A stretch of DNA of 64,000 nucleotides from Chryseobacterium sediminis (GTDB lineage: Bacteria; Bacteroidota; Bacteroidia; Flavobacteriales; Weeksellaceae), in assembly GCF_008386505.1 (NCBI RefSeq), contig NZ_VUNZ01000001.1:2101937-2165936 (forward strand), written 5' to 3'. Both the position numbers and the translations under genes were made by a program. The notes beneath the pieces were generated by a model, which did not search any database, was not told the origin of the DNA, and saw nothing but the letters and a program-made list of their open reading frames with translations. This document shows positions 52,466-60,627 of this stretch, in pieces (the stretch's first letter is position 1; every line of letters starts with the position of its first letter).

Positions 52466-53818
52466 CTAATTCTTAATTTGATTTAATGTGATGGCTGCCG
52501 GTGTTTTTAAAATGGAACGATCCCAAACATCATTATTGGGAACACTGGTTCCATAAAGAAAATCTGCAACAAAACTGTCTTCCGGCAAATGAAGTTCTAC
52601 AGAAAGCCTTGTCCGGGTGGTTGGGTCAACGGAAGTACTGCTGGAGACATTTAATCCATTATTAATCAATTCAATAGTAATTTCCCGCTGTGATCTTTTC
52701 TGAAAACTGTTGCTATATAACCCGAAATTTGCTGAAATATGGGTATAATCTGCAAATTTCCCAAAATCATAGATTGGCTTTTTAACCGGAGAAAGATCTT
52801 TTATATATTCTTTTATTTTGATATAAAAACGATTGAGAAAAGGATGCTTATTATAATCTGTTCCAAAGTATGCATCGTTTTCTGTACTGAAAATGGATAT
52901 TTTAGCATTGGTTTCTTCAAGCATTAGTTTTCCATATACTTTTGAAAGGTCATTGTATACCTTATCCCGGCACACATATGCCTGTGAAAGACCATTGGCA
53001 GTCTCAACTTCATATCCGGAAAGCAGAGCATTCCATATTTTATTGCCTTCAGCATTGGTTTTTTCATTCCTGATATCTGAAACATAATGATGCAGATCAT
53101 CAATATTGATAAAGTCTGTAGAAATATAAACAGACTGCGGCCCTTCAAGGTATCCTCCTCCGATATCTGCATGATCACCGGGCACAAAGATTTCTTTCCA
53201 AACGTAAGACGTATTTTCCGATTTCTGATCTTCCATTATTTTTGAGTTATCAAAAAATCCGGTAAGCGGAAAGAAAAACCGACTCTCATTAACTGCACAG
53301 ATATGCAAGGCATTCTCTACCTGAGCAGGGATATTCAGATTATAAGTATTAAAAGGTTTGGATTCTACCGTATCAAAAACTCCCAAAAATTTTACGCTGC
53401 AATTTCCCAGAGAATAATACGTTAAAAGCTGGTTGCAGAAAGTTCTTGCTAACATCCCTCCTCTTCCAAATCCGTAGATATAAAATTGATATTCTTTTGT
53501 ATGATCATGGATAATCTGCTGCACAAAATCCCCGGCTTTCTGAAGTTTATCATCGGAAGAATATCCGTTGCTATAAGGTGGATTTGCACATGTTGCCATC
53601 GCAAAATTATTATCTTCACTTCCCGTTACGGTTCCAATTCCTTCGATATATATTTTTTCATCTCCAATAAATAAACTGTATAATTTATAGATATTGGTGA
53701 ATGTACCATAATAACTTTCATTGTTGTTCAGCGGTTTATCTGGTGAAAGAATATTTACTCCATTATTTCCTGTACCGTCAAAGAAAATCCCGACGGAAAT
53801 CACTCTACTGCCATTCAT
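52466..53818 (-). CDS. DUF2235 / Tle1-like alpha-beta hydrolase lacking the serine nucleophile
   Basis: 450 residues, no signal peptide. DUF2235 motifs are present: FFDGTGNN (13-19), GIGTVTG, LGVFDTVESK and VPGDHADIGGGY. This family includes type VI secretion phospholipase effectors (Tle1). The nucleophile elbow reads YIYGFGRGGMLAR: where GFSRGA is expected residue 118 is Gly (codon GGA), not Ser. The protein would be catalytically dead or use another residue. A separate transcription unit between terminators, upstream of the response regulator gene in the opposite sense of flow. Confidence 0.78.
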   Translation of the reverse strand: MNGSRVISVGIFFDGTGNNGVNILSPDKPLNNNESYYGTFTNIYKLYSLFIGDEKIYIEGIGTVTGSEDNNFAMATCANPPYSNGYSSDDKLQKAGDFVQQIIHDHTKEYQFYIYGFGRGGMLARTFCNQLLTYYSLGNCSVKFLGVFDTVESKPFNTYNLNIPAQVENALHICAVNESRFFFPLTGFFDNSKIMEDQKSENTSYVWKEIFVPGDHADIGGGYLEGPQSVYISTDFINIDDLHHYVSDIRNEKTNAEGNKIWNALLSGYEVETANGLSQAYVCRDKVYNDLSKVYGKLMLEETNAKISIFSTENDAYFGTDYNKHPFLNRFYIKIKEYIKDLSPVKKPIYDFGKFADYTHISANFGLYSNSFQKRSQREITIELINNGLNVSSSTSVDPTTRTRLSVELHLPEDSFVADFLYGTSVPNNDVWDRSILKTPAAITLNQIKN

Positions 53819-53935
53819 GTTTTTACTTTAATTTTTTATTACAGATCTTGTTTGTGTTTTTTTCAAATAAAATCCCTAAAAGAGACATTTCAAAATAACA
53901 GAAGAAAAACAAGGTTAGGTAGAGTGAAAAGTACC

Positions 53936-53964
53936 AAATAAAAAATTCCGTATTTCTACGGAAT
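53936..53964 (-). terminator. Terminator of the two-component operon
   Basis: ATTCCGTA-TTTC-TACGGAAT, T tract on the minus strand, directly behind the response regulator gene. Confidence 0.8.
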
Positions 53965-53968
53965 CGGA

Positions 53969-54646
53969 TTACATTTTTTCAAGGGAATAAATATTGTTAA
54001 TAATAGCATAAATCACTATTCCTACTGTATTTTTCGCTCCTATCTTCTCCAAAATACGCTGCCTGTGGCTTTCTACGGTTCGGGGGCTTATAAAGAGTTT
54101 TTCTCCTATTTCGTTATTGGTAAATTCCTGGCAGATCAGTTTTACCACGTCCTTTTCTCTTTCAGACAGCTCATCTTCTGTTTCAAAAAGAGAATTTTTC
54201 TTAGCAGAACCGTTCATATAGGTAAACAGCATCTGATGGTCTTCTGCTGTAAAGAAAACTCCATTTTTATCAACCATTGTGATGGCATCAATAAATGTTT
54301 TTTTGTTTGAGTTTTTGGGAAGAAATGCCGACACTCCCAATTTGACCATATATCCGAGAATAGAGGTTTTATAATGGGATGAAAGGATAATGATTTTAAG
54401 GTCAGGATATTTTTCTTTCAGGATTTCTACCAGTTCAAAACCGTTCATAGGTTTCATCTGAACATCTACAAGGGCAATATCAGGAAATTCATTTTTTGAA
54501 AGTTTTCCGAGGTCATCTATAAAATCGGGGCCGTTATCTGCAGTAAGGCATACCGATATATTTTTTTCATTGGACAGCAACATTTTTACCCCTTCGAGGA
54601 TCAGCTGTTCATCATCAATCAGTGCTAGTTTGATTTGGGAACTCAT
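53969..54646 (-). CDS. NarL/LuxR-type response regulator
   Basis: 225 residues. Receiver domain LALIDDEQLILEGVKMLL with phospho-acceptor Asp in ALVDVQMKPMNG, switch LSSHY and Lys in FLPKNSNKK. The C-terminal LuxR helix-turn-helix is LSEREKDVVKLICQEFTNNEIGEKLFISPRTVESHRQRILEKIG. It overlaps the kinase gene by 32 bases, indicating one translational unit. Confidence 0.92.
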   Translation of the reverse strand: MSSQIKLALIDDEQLILEGVKMLLSNEKNISVCLTADNGPDFIDDLGKLSKNEFPDIALVDVQMKPMNGFELVEILKEKYPDLKIIILSSHYKTSILGYMVKLGVSAFLPKNSNKKTFIDAITMVDKNGVFFTAEDHQMLFTYMNGSAKKNSLFETEDELSEREKDVVKLICQEFTNNEIGEKLFISPRTVESHRQRILEKIGAKNTVGIVIYAIINNIYSLEKM

Positions 54647-55409
54647 GATATTTTGGAATTTTTATGATTAAACGACTTCCTTTATTTGAATAAGTTTTTT
54701 TCCATTTGTGTGTTGCGTTCATTGATTTGATACGGGATTCTATATTTTTAATTCCCATACCTTTTTTTACTTCTTCGTATTCAAAACCCTGTCCGTTATC
54801 AGAAATAATGACAGCCGTATTTTCAGGATAATCTTTAATATAGATCCAAAGATCTGCTGCATCTGAATGCTTAATTACATTCGTGGTAAATTCCTGAATA
54901 ATCCGGTACAGCTGAACTTCTGCGAAAAGATCTTTCTTTTCATATCCCGGCATTACCTGCAGGGAAATATTAATTTTATGGGAAAGGTTGGCTATTAATT
55001 CTTCAACGTATAAAACCAATCCTACCGATTCCAGATTTACAGGGTACAATGAATGGGAGATACTTCTTGCGGCATCAATCAGGGAAGACATCTGGCCGTA
55101 GATATTTTTTTTAATAAGCTCATCACCCTGGGTATCAAGATTATTCAACCATAAAGAAAGAATATTGAGACGGTTTCCGATATCATCATGAATCATTACT
55201 GCAATTCTCTTTCTTTCTTCTTCCTGAGCTTTGATGTTTTCCAGCACTAATTTTTTCTGATGAAGAACTTCGGCCTCATGCTGCACGTTTTTCTCTTTAA
55301 TAATCCTGGTTATAAAAGCTCGGTAAGCAAGCAGAATGAACGATACTATAACTGTTATGGTAACAATTATAAGGATCAGCAGATTGATATTTAAAGTTAC
55401 TTCTTTAAT
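54615..55409 (-). CDS. Sensor histidine kinase (HisKA_3) with non-ATG start
   Basis: 264 residues if begun at ATT 55409. HisKA_3 box KRIAVMIHDDIGNRLNILSL with the phospho-His; ATP site ISDNGQGFEYEEVKKGMGIKNIESRI. The first standard start is GTG 55286, but the open frame runs 41 codons further upstream and encodes a clear membrane helix (NLLILIIVTITVIVSFILLAYRAF). No ATG, GTG or TTG begins that extension; the natural first codon is ATT (position of M in a MKEVTLN start). It overlaps the membrane-protein gene upstream by 13 bases. Confidence 0.78.
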   Translation of the reverse strand: MKEVTLNINLLILIIVTITVIVSFILLAYRAFITRIIKEKNVQHEAEVLHQKKLVLENIKAQEEERKRIAVMIHDDIGNRLNILSLWLNNLDTQGDELIKKNIYGQMSSLIDAARSISHSLYPVNLESVGLVLYVEELIANLSHKINISLQVMPGYEKKDLFAEVQLYRIIQEFTTNVIKHSDAADLWIYIKDYPENTAVIISDNGQGFEYEEVKKGMGIKNIESRIKSMNATHKWKKTYSNKGSRLIIKIPKYHEFPNQTSTD

Positions 55410-56020
55410 CTGACAAATGTGTATAAAAATGAACAGTACAAAATACTCGAAAGAATATTATTGGCACTGAGAATAATATAATAATCGTTTTCCGAAAGCT
55501 CTGCAATCTGATGCTGGATGATAAAAATAAATACCGAAACGGAATAGTAGAAAAAAATACTGGCATCTACCAGAATAAAACGATTCTGTGCAGAGGTATT
55601 TTTAATCTCACGAATCAGGGTAAACCCGGAAAGGCAGATGATTACAATATTGGAAACTACTTTTGCAATATCGGCATTGGACGGATAATCAAATCCATAT
55701 TTTGAAATCATAAAACCTCCTGCCAGCACTCCGGTTATCCCCAGGATAAATTTCGGCCAATCCAGTTTTCTGATGAACAAACCTGTCAGAAGAAAAAACT
55801 CTCCGGCGATATAAAAGGGATAAAGAAATGATGTATCATTGAGTCTGAAAATATAGGGCAGCGCCAGATTCAGCAGTTCAATAAAAAAAAGAAAAGCAAT
55901 ACAATGAAAATACTGCTTTTCTTTTTGGGTTAATATGCGATATTTTGCTGCTCCCAGCAGTATTACAGATAGAAGCAGTGCATAGTTCAGGAATAAAATT
56001 GTCTTATAAAGTCCAGCCAT
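55397..56020 (-). CDS. Seven-helix membrane protein preceding the kinase
   Basis: 207 residues with about seven hydrophobic segments (YKTILFLNYALLLSVILLGAAKY ... FIFIIQHQI ... LYCSFLYTF). No known domain signature; it resembles membrane sensors found beside LuxR-type two-component genes in Chryseobacterium. It overlaps the kinase gene, so it may be a signal-receiving partner. Confidence 0.7.
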   Translation of the reverse strand: MAGLYKTILFLNYALLLSVILLGAAKYRILTQKEKQYFHCIAFLFFIELLNLALPYIFRLNDTSFLYPFYIAGEFFLLTGLFIRKLDWPKFILGITGVLAGGFMISKYGFDYPSNADIAKVVSNIVIICLSGFTLIREIKNTSAQNRFILVDASIFFYYSVSVFIFIIQHQIAELSENDYYIILSANNILSSILYCSFLYTFVRLKK

Positions 56021-56036
56021 TCCTCAGTTTATCATT

Positions 56037-56816
56037 TTAAAATCCACTTCCAACATCTACATCCGGAATACGGCAGATAGGAGGACATGGTTTTGCCCAG
56101 TCATAGGTATTGGAAACAGTCTCTGCTCCCAGTTCAGAATTTCTAAGATTTGCTCGGGAAGAAATAAAAATAAGAGTTACCAGTATTTTCCCATAGATAT
56201 CATTGTATCTAAGGCCAAAAGAACAGGTAATACCTAGTAAGCCATCATCATCAAGGCAAAGGTCTGCGGTAGGAACATAGAATTTTCTGAAAATTCCAAT
56301 GCCTTCATTTTCTCTGCATTCTTTATAAAACCACTCCATACCTTCGTTTCTCCAACGTTCAATAGCTGATACAGCTATATCTTGTTCAAGAATAGGTGCA
56401 TTGGAAACCGGGAATCCCATATTAGCATTCTTCTCTGTACTCTCAAGATTTTTAGAAAGAACAGCGTTTCTAATCACTGTATATTCCTGAACTTCCTGTA
56501 GTCTCAAATCTCTGTCAAGCTCAGTAAGGAAGCTGTACGGATATTCTTTGACATCTATTTTTACCCCTTCATTATCCATAGGATAAAAAATAATAATCAG
56601 ACGATCTCTATAAACTCCTACTGCTGCACAAAAGTCTTTATAATCCTTGAAACCCTTCATCCATTCAAGGTGTTCACTGGAAATATTAAAAACATAGTTG
56701 GTAGGAATCAGCTTTTGAATTTTGGAAAAATCGGAGAAGTACGCTTTCCATTCGTTTGATGCTGCTCTACATTCTTCTACAGGCAGCATATAGTCTACAA
56801 TGTTTAATGTTGACAT
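56037..56816 (-). CDS. Uncharacterised protein (259 aa)
   Basis: Soluble protein with two halves: an N-terminal acidic helical part (VEECRAASNEWKAYFSDFSKIQKLIP) and a beta-rich C-terminus (LLGITCSFGLRYNDIYGKILVTLIFISSRAN). I recognise no domain. A longer frame from TTG 56867 exists, but ATG 56822 or 56816 is more likely because the extra N-terminus overlaps the AT-rich promoter region. It lies between the peptidase gene and the two-component genes. Confidence 0.6.
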   Translation of the reverse strand: MSTLNIVDYMLPVEECRAASNEWKAYFSDFSKIQKLIPTNYVFNISSEHLEWMKGFKDYKDFCAAVGVYRDRLIIIFYPMDNEGVKIDVKEYPYSFLTELDRDLRLQEVQEYTVIRNAVLSKNLESTEKNANMGFPVSNAPILEQDIAVSAIERWRNEGMEWFYKECRENEGIGIFRKFYVPTADLCLDDDGLLGITCSFGLRYNDIYGKILVTLIFISSRANLRNSELGAETVSNTYDWAKPCPPICRIPDVDVGSGF

Positions 56817-56880
56817 AAGCATAGTTTTTAGTCCTATAAAAATATATAAACTAAACATCCTATGCAAGTAAGATTTTTAA

Positions 56881-57501
56881 TTAATAATTTTTCACTGTAA
56901 TATGATAACAGCTCTGTTGTCTTTCTTTAATGTAATATATTCTACCAGCATTCTGATAGTACTTTAAAACTTTCTCCAGTGCTATTTCCATTTTCGGATT
57001 ATACTTCAGAACATTATTGAATCTTACATAAGAAATGTCAAAAGAGTTACCATAATTGTGAGAACTAATCCCTAGTGAGGCATTTGAGTTCACTCTTCTC
57101 AATCTACATTGGTCTTCAAGAGTTCTGGTAATAGAGGATACAGTAAATGTACCGCCTTTTGTATCCTTGCTGAATTTGGAACCTATTTTTTCCAAAGTAG
57201 TTTTGGCTTTGGATACCATATAAGCTCTGCTATAATCAAGTCTCTGAACCTGATATCCTTTACCTGATTTTTTTATTTTGTGAAATTTGCCTTTGTTAAT
57301 ATACTTTTGTACCGTTTTGGAGTCTTTCAACAGCTGTACTCCAAAACTCTTTGAGGCATCAAGATGGGGTTTGTAAAGAGGCGTAGGCTCTACCTTCAAT
57401 ACAGTAGTAAGATCATAGCAGGGAAAAGCCTTTTTTGCTGCCTGCGAATAATGTAAACTATAAATAAAGGGCACAAAGACCACACACAAAAACTTTCTCA
57501 T
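56881..57501 (-). CDS. DUF5715 / M15-like peptidase, exported
   Basis: 206 residues with signal peptide (MRKFLCVVFVPFIYSLHYSQA). The segment FTVSSITRTLEDQCRLRRVNSNASLGISSHNYGNSFDISYVRFN has the H-x6-D zinc pattern of D-Ala-D-Ala peptidases of the M15/VanY type, with a third His in CYHITVKNY at the C-terminus. It likely cuts peptidoglycan stem peptides in the periplasm. It could be a housekeeping enzyme or a secreted effector. Confidence 0.8.
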   Translation of the reverse strand: MRKFLCVVFVPFIYSLHYSQAAKKAFPCYDLTTVLKVEPTPLYKPHLDASKSFGVQLLKDSKTVQKYINKGKFHKIKKSGKGYQVQRLDYSRAYMVSKAKTTLEKIGSKFSKDTKGGTFTVSSITRTLEDQCRLRRVNSNASLGISSHNYGNSFDISYVRFNNVLKYNPKMEIALEKVLKYYQNAGRIYYIKERQQSCYHITVKNY

Positions 57502-57686
57502 TCACCATCCTTTTAAATTACAAATGAAAAATAAAACATTTATGTTACCTCTTTCAAAACCGACTATCATACTCTATAAATAAATCCCAAACAAACTTTA
57601 CACCAAATTACCGATTTTGTAATTTTTGTTCACCCTTTTTTGAATTTTTTTTTCAGTTTTAACTTTTTATTTTAAGATTTAAATTT

Positions 57687-57694
57687 TACATTTG
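57687..57694 (+). promoter_or_regulatory. TAnnTTTG promoter box of aqpZ
   Basis: TACATTTG, 22 bases before ATG 57717. Confidence 0.6.
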
Positions 57695-57716
57695 AGATAC
57701 ATAAACAATAAACAAC

Positions 57717-58436
57717 ATGATAAAAAAACTTTTCGCTGAATTTTTCGGCACATTTTGGCTTGTTTTCGGAGGGTGTGGAAGCGCTGTTTTCGCAGCCGGC
57801 GTTCCCGACATTGGTATCGGACTTCTAGGAGTTGCTTTGGCCTTTGGTCTTACTGTTCTTACGATGGCTTACGCTGTAGGTCATATTTCAGGAGGACACT
57901 TTAACCCGGCAGTTTCTTTCGGACTTTTAGCAGGAGGTAGATTTCCGGCAAAAGATCTTATTCCTTACATCGTGGCCCAGTGTCTGGGAGCCATTGTAGC
58001 AGCAGGATGTCTGTATACAATTCTCAACGGTGCAGGAGCGGTAGAATTCTCAAAACCCGGAGATTTTGCCACGAACTTTTACGGTGAGGCCGTTTATAAC
58101 GGAAAAGCTTTCAGCATGGGAGCCGCGTTCCTTGCTGAGTTTTTATTAACCGCCTTTTTCCTTATTGTGATCATGGGAGCTACAGATAAATGGGCTAACG
58201 GTAAATTTGCTGGTCTTGCTATCGGTCTTGCTCTTACTTTGATTCACCTGATTTCTATTCCTATTACGAACACTTCTGTAAACCCTGCAAGATCCCTTTC
58301 ACAGGCTGTCTTCATGGGAGGAATTGCTATGTCACAACTTTGGTTGTTCTGGGTAGCTCCTATTTTAGGAGGAGTTGTAGGAGGATTGATCTACAAGTTT
58401 TTACTTCAGAGAGATACTGCAGAAATTGCAGATTAA
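57717..58436 (+). CDS. aqpZ: Aquaporin Z-type water channel
   Basis: 239 residues, six helices. The two half-helix motifs are HFNPAVSFG and [10 protein letters not shown]. The pore-lining residues and length fit a water-selective AqpZ-like channel rather than a glycerol facilitator. It has its own promoter and terminator. Confidence 0.94.
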   Translation: MIKKLFAEFFGTFWLVFGGCGSAVFAAGVPDIGIGLLGVALAFGLTVLTMAYAVGHISGGHFNPAVSFGLLAGGRFPAKDLIPYIVAQCLGAIVAAGCLYTILNGAGAVEFSKPGDFATNFYGEAVYNGKAFSMGAAFLAEFLLTAFFLIVIMGATDKWANGKFAGLAIGLALTLIHLISIPITNTSVNPARSLSQAVFMGGIAMSQLWLFWVAPILGGVVGGLIYKFLLQRDTAEIAD

Positions 58437-58458
58437 TTTTTAAAATAACATTCAATAA

Positions 58459-58490
58459 TAAAATCCTGTCAGGCGGCAGGATTTTATTAT
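58459..58490 (+). terminator. Terminator of aqpZ
   Basis: TAAAATCCTG / CAGGATTTTA around 8 bases, then TTATT. Confidence 0.75.
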
Positions 58491-58528
58491 TTTTTGATTT
58501 TGAATAAGTTATTTTGAAATTCTTTGTA

Positions 58529-58690
58529 AACGCAAAGTTTTATGAAGAAGGACTTTTAGTGAAGGGAGCAAAGTGATTACGACTACGTCGTGGATGAAGC
58601 TAATTATAACGTTTGCTTCGTAAGAATCAATCTCATTGATTCCTTCTTTGCATCCTTAAAGCTTATCAATAAGAATTTAAGCTTTGCGTT
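58529..58690. repeat. Structured 160-bp intergenic element with inverted-repeat ends
   Basis: AACGCAAAG (58529-58537) and CTTTGCGTT (58682-58690) are exact inverted ends. Inside are GAATCAAT-CTC-ATTGATTC (58624-58642), ACGAC-TAC-GTCGT and GAAGC/GCTTC hairpins. It has no open reading frame of note and looks like a mobile or dispersed repeat, or a structured RNA. Confidence 0.5.
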
Positions 58691-58706
58691 AAAAAAAATA
58701 TTAATC

Positions 58707-59252
58707 TTATTTCAGTTTTTTGATGTCAAAAGGATTTTTGAAGATCAGCTCTTCATGTTTACCCTTAATCTCCATTTTACGCTGAAGAAGATTTAAAGCC
58801 ATTTTTCTGATAAAAAGATCTTTATCATTCAGTTTCCAGTAAGAATCTTCGTGAAGTTTTTTAGGCTGGCGGATCAGATAAAATTCGGTTTCCCAGGTAT
58901 CTGCATTGTGATAGAATTCAATAATTCCGCAGTGTTCCGGAATGAGAGCAGCATCTACCATTCCCATCGGGAGCAAAAAGCTAAAAGAATTACACATATA
59001 ATCACCACAGGAAATTTTATCATGTTTCAGAAATTTTTCTCCGGTATCTTTATTGAGATATGATTTTTTGAAATCATTTTTAAAATCACTTTTAGAAAAC
59101 TTGATCTCAATTTCATGACTTCCGCCTTCTGAGTCTATGATGAGAATATCCGCTTCCCAGTCGGCCTGAAAATAATTGGTCAGTACAATTTCTTTTTCAA
59201 AATCACAATGGGAGTGGATATAAGCGTGTATGAGTTCTTCTATTTTGATCAT
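58707..59252 (-). CDS. PD-(D/E)XK nuclease-like protein
   Basis: 181 residues. The segment WEADILIIDSEGGSHEIEIKFSKSDFKNDFKK shows Asp before a strand and E-x-K after it (D-x(n)-E-I-E-I-K), the core of restriction-endonuclease-like folds. The remainder (DYMCNSFSFLLPMGMVDAALIPEHCGIIEFY) is compatible. A cognate methylase or partner is absent. It could be a DNA-repair type (MmcB-like) or a stand-alone nuclease. Confidence 0.6.
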   Translation of the reverse strand: MIKIEELIHAYIHSHCDFEKEIVLTNYFQADWEADILIIDSEGGSHEIEIKFSKSDFKNDFKKSYLNKDTGEKFLKHDKISCGDYMCNSFSFLLPMGMVDAALIPEHCGIIEFYHNADTWETEFYLIRQPKKLHEDSYWKLNDKDLFIRKMALNLLQRKMEIKGKHEELIFKNPFDIKKLK

Positions 59253-59309
59253 GAATATAATTGTACAATGTAAAGTGTATTTATGATGATCCGATCCCGT
59301 TAATAATAA

Positions 59310-59440
59310 GTATTATAAACGCAATGTTCACAAAGTTTTTTAGTTTACCAGCTGTTTAAAATGTTCGCAAAGGCGTTTCACTCAGCAAAATTGACAAGCG
59401 AAGCGAATTGACTATTCACAATTGCCTTTCCATTCAGCTT
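59310..59440. repeat. Dispersed repeat related to the 58.5 kb element
   Basis: AAACGCAATGTTCACAAAG, TTCGCAAAGGCGTTTCACTC and ATTGACAAGCGAAGCGAATT form a patchwork of inverted and direct repeats, with no gene. Similar GCAAAGGCG and CGCAAAG words occur at 58.53 kb. Confidence 0.4.
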
Positions 59441-59441
59441 T

Positions 59442-60434
59442 TTAGCTTACCAGCAGACTACATCCTCTGATATCAGAATGGTCTATTCTTCCCAGCACCT
59501 GAAATTTGTCACCTACAATTTTACCTAAATCCTGTGTCGCAATAAACGAACATGAATGAGTATTGGCAAGATCGATAATATTAATAGCTCCGGTTCTTCC
59601 TTCTTTTTCATAGGCCAAAGGATCTTCTGCATTCCGAACCATAATTCTCATCCAGTTCGGGCATTCATATTCATTATTTCCAAGAGAATATGCCTGTGAA
59701 AGCAGTTCTGTCATGGAGTATTCTGAATAAATTTTGTCTGTTTTAAGACCGTCCTGTAAGATTTTCAGCAGTTCATCTTTGGTCATTTCTTCTTTTCTGC
59801 CTTTCATTCCTCCAGTTTCAATGACTACTAAGTTTTCAAGAAAATCCAGAGATTCTTCGCTTCTTTCAGAATGACAGTAGTCCAGAAAGTCAAGAAGAGC
59901 AAAAGAAACACCGAAAAGAATGACTTTTTTATCCTGAAGTTTATTCAATAATTCAAAAAGATCAGAATGGTTATAAAGGAAATATCCGTTTTCCAGCTTA
60001 GCAGATTTCTTCATCAGATAATCTACCATATGAATCAGTGATGAATTCTGCTTTTCCAGATAACTTGGAAGTAAACCCAGAAAAATAAAATCTTCAGGTT
60101 TCCCGATAAACTGTTCAAAACTTTTATAAATACTTTCTTCATACAGTTCCGGATCTGCAATGAAATGTTTTGATAAATTCATCTGTGTTGTTCCTGAACT
60201 TTGAAAAAACAGATCCGTTGTTACATTTTTATCCAGAATCTGATGGTTTTTGAACATTTCGATAGGCAAAAACGGAATCTTCTCCAAGCCGTCCACCTCA
60301 TCAGGATTGACATTCAGAAAGTCAACGAATTTCCTGTATATTTCAACATTTTCATATTGATAACGAAATGTTTTCAATGATGCATTCAGGAAATCCTGTT
60401 CAGTCTGTATATTGAATATATTTTTTAATTCCAT
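59442..60434 (-). CDS. LuxE-like acyl-protein synthetase with in-frame repeat insertion
   Basis: 330 residues. ANL-superfamily LuxE pattern: LPIEMFKNHQIL, SSGTTQMNLSKHF, GGMKGRKEEMTKDEL, and YSEYSMTELLSQAYSLGN. Such proteins activate fatty acids or transfer acyl groups, possibly to O-antigen or surface glycans. Residues 187-195 read CHSERSEES: this is the coding form of a known Bacteroidota interspersed repeat, so a mobile palindromic sequence has been inserted in frame in a surface loop. Confidence 0.82.
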   Translation of the reverse strand: MELKNIFNIQTEQDFLNASLKTFRYQYENVEIYRKFVDFLNVNPDEVDGLEKIPFLPIEMFKNHQILDKNVTTDLFFQSSGTTQMNLSKHFIADPELYEESIYKSFEQFIGKPEDFIFLGLLPSYLEKQNSSLIHMVDYLMKKSAKLENGYFLYNHSDLFELLNKLQDKKVILFGVSFALLDFLDYCHSERSEESLDFLENLVVIETGGMKGRKEEMTKDELLKILQDGLKTDKIYSEYSMTELLSQAYSLGNNEYECPNWMRIMVRNAEDPLAYEKEGRTGAINIIDLANTHSCSFIATQDLGKIVGDKFQVLGRIDHSDIRGCSLLVS

Positions 60435-60532
60435 AACCTTTTGAACGCATTATAACCTCAGTATAGGGCAATTATAAAGATAAAATATTAATATTTAATA
60501 ATTTTTTAATCTACAAATCATATTTTGGTAAG

Positions 60533-60624
60533 CTTCTTGCACATACCTGAACGGAATATGGATTAAAAACAAGAGTGGGTTTCGGCCCGTTCGAAAGTTA
60601 CCTCTTTTTAGGGGTAATTTTTTT
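60533..60624 (+). ncRNA. Candidate small RNA with terminator
   Basis: No gene fits 60435-60627. TTACCTC (60598-60604) / GGGGTAA (60611-60617) has a G-U pair that works only in plus-strand RNA and runs into TTTTTTT, although both neighbouring genes are on the minus strand. Upstream, GAACGG (60549-60554) pairs with CCGTTC (60587-60592) and GGG/CCC competes inside. A weak TATTTTGG box lies at 60521-60528. I do not recognise the RNA. Confidence 0.4.
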
Positions 60625-60627
60625 GCT

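Noticed and set aside
51195..57501. Complete type VI secretion locus
   Set aside because: Only effector-like enzymes are present; no VgrG, Hcp, sheath or TssM-like gene, so the label is not justified.
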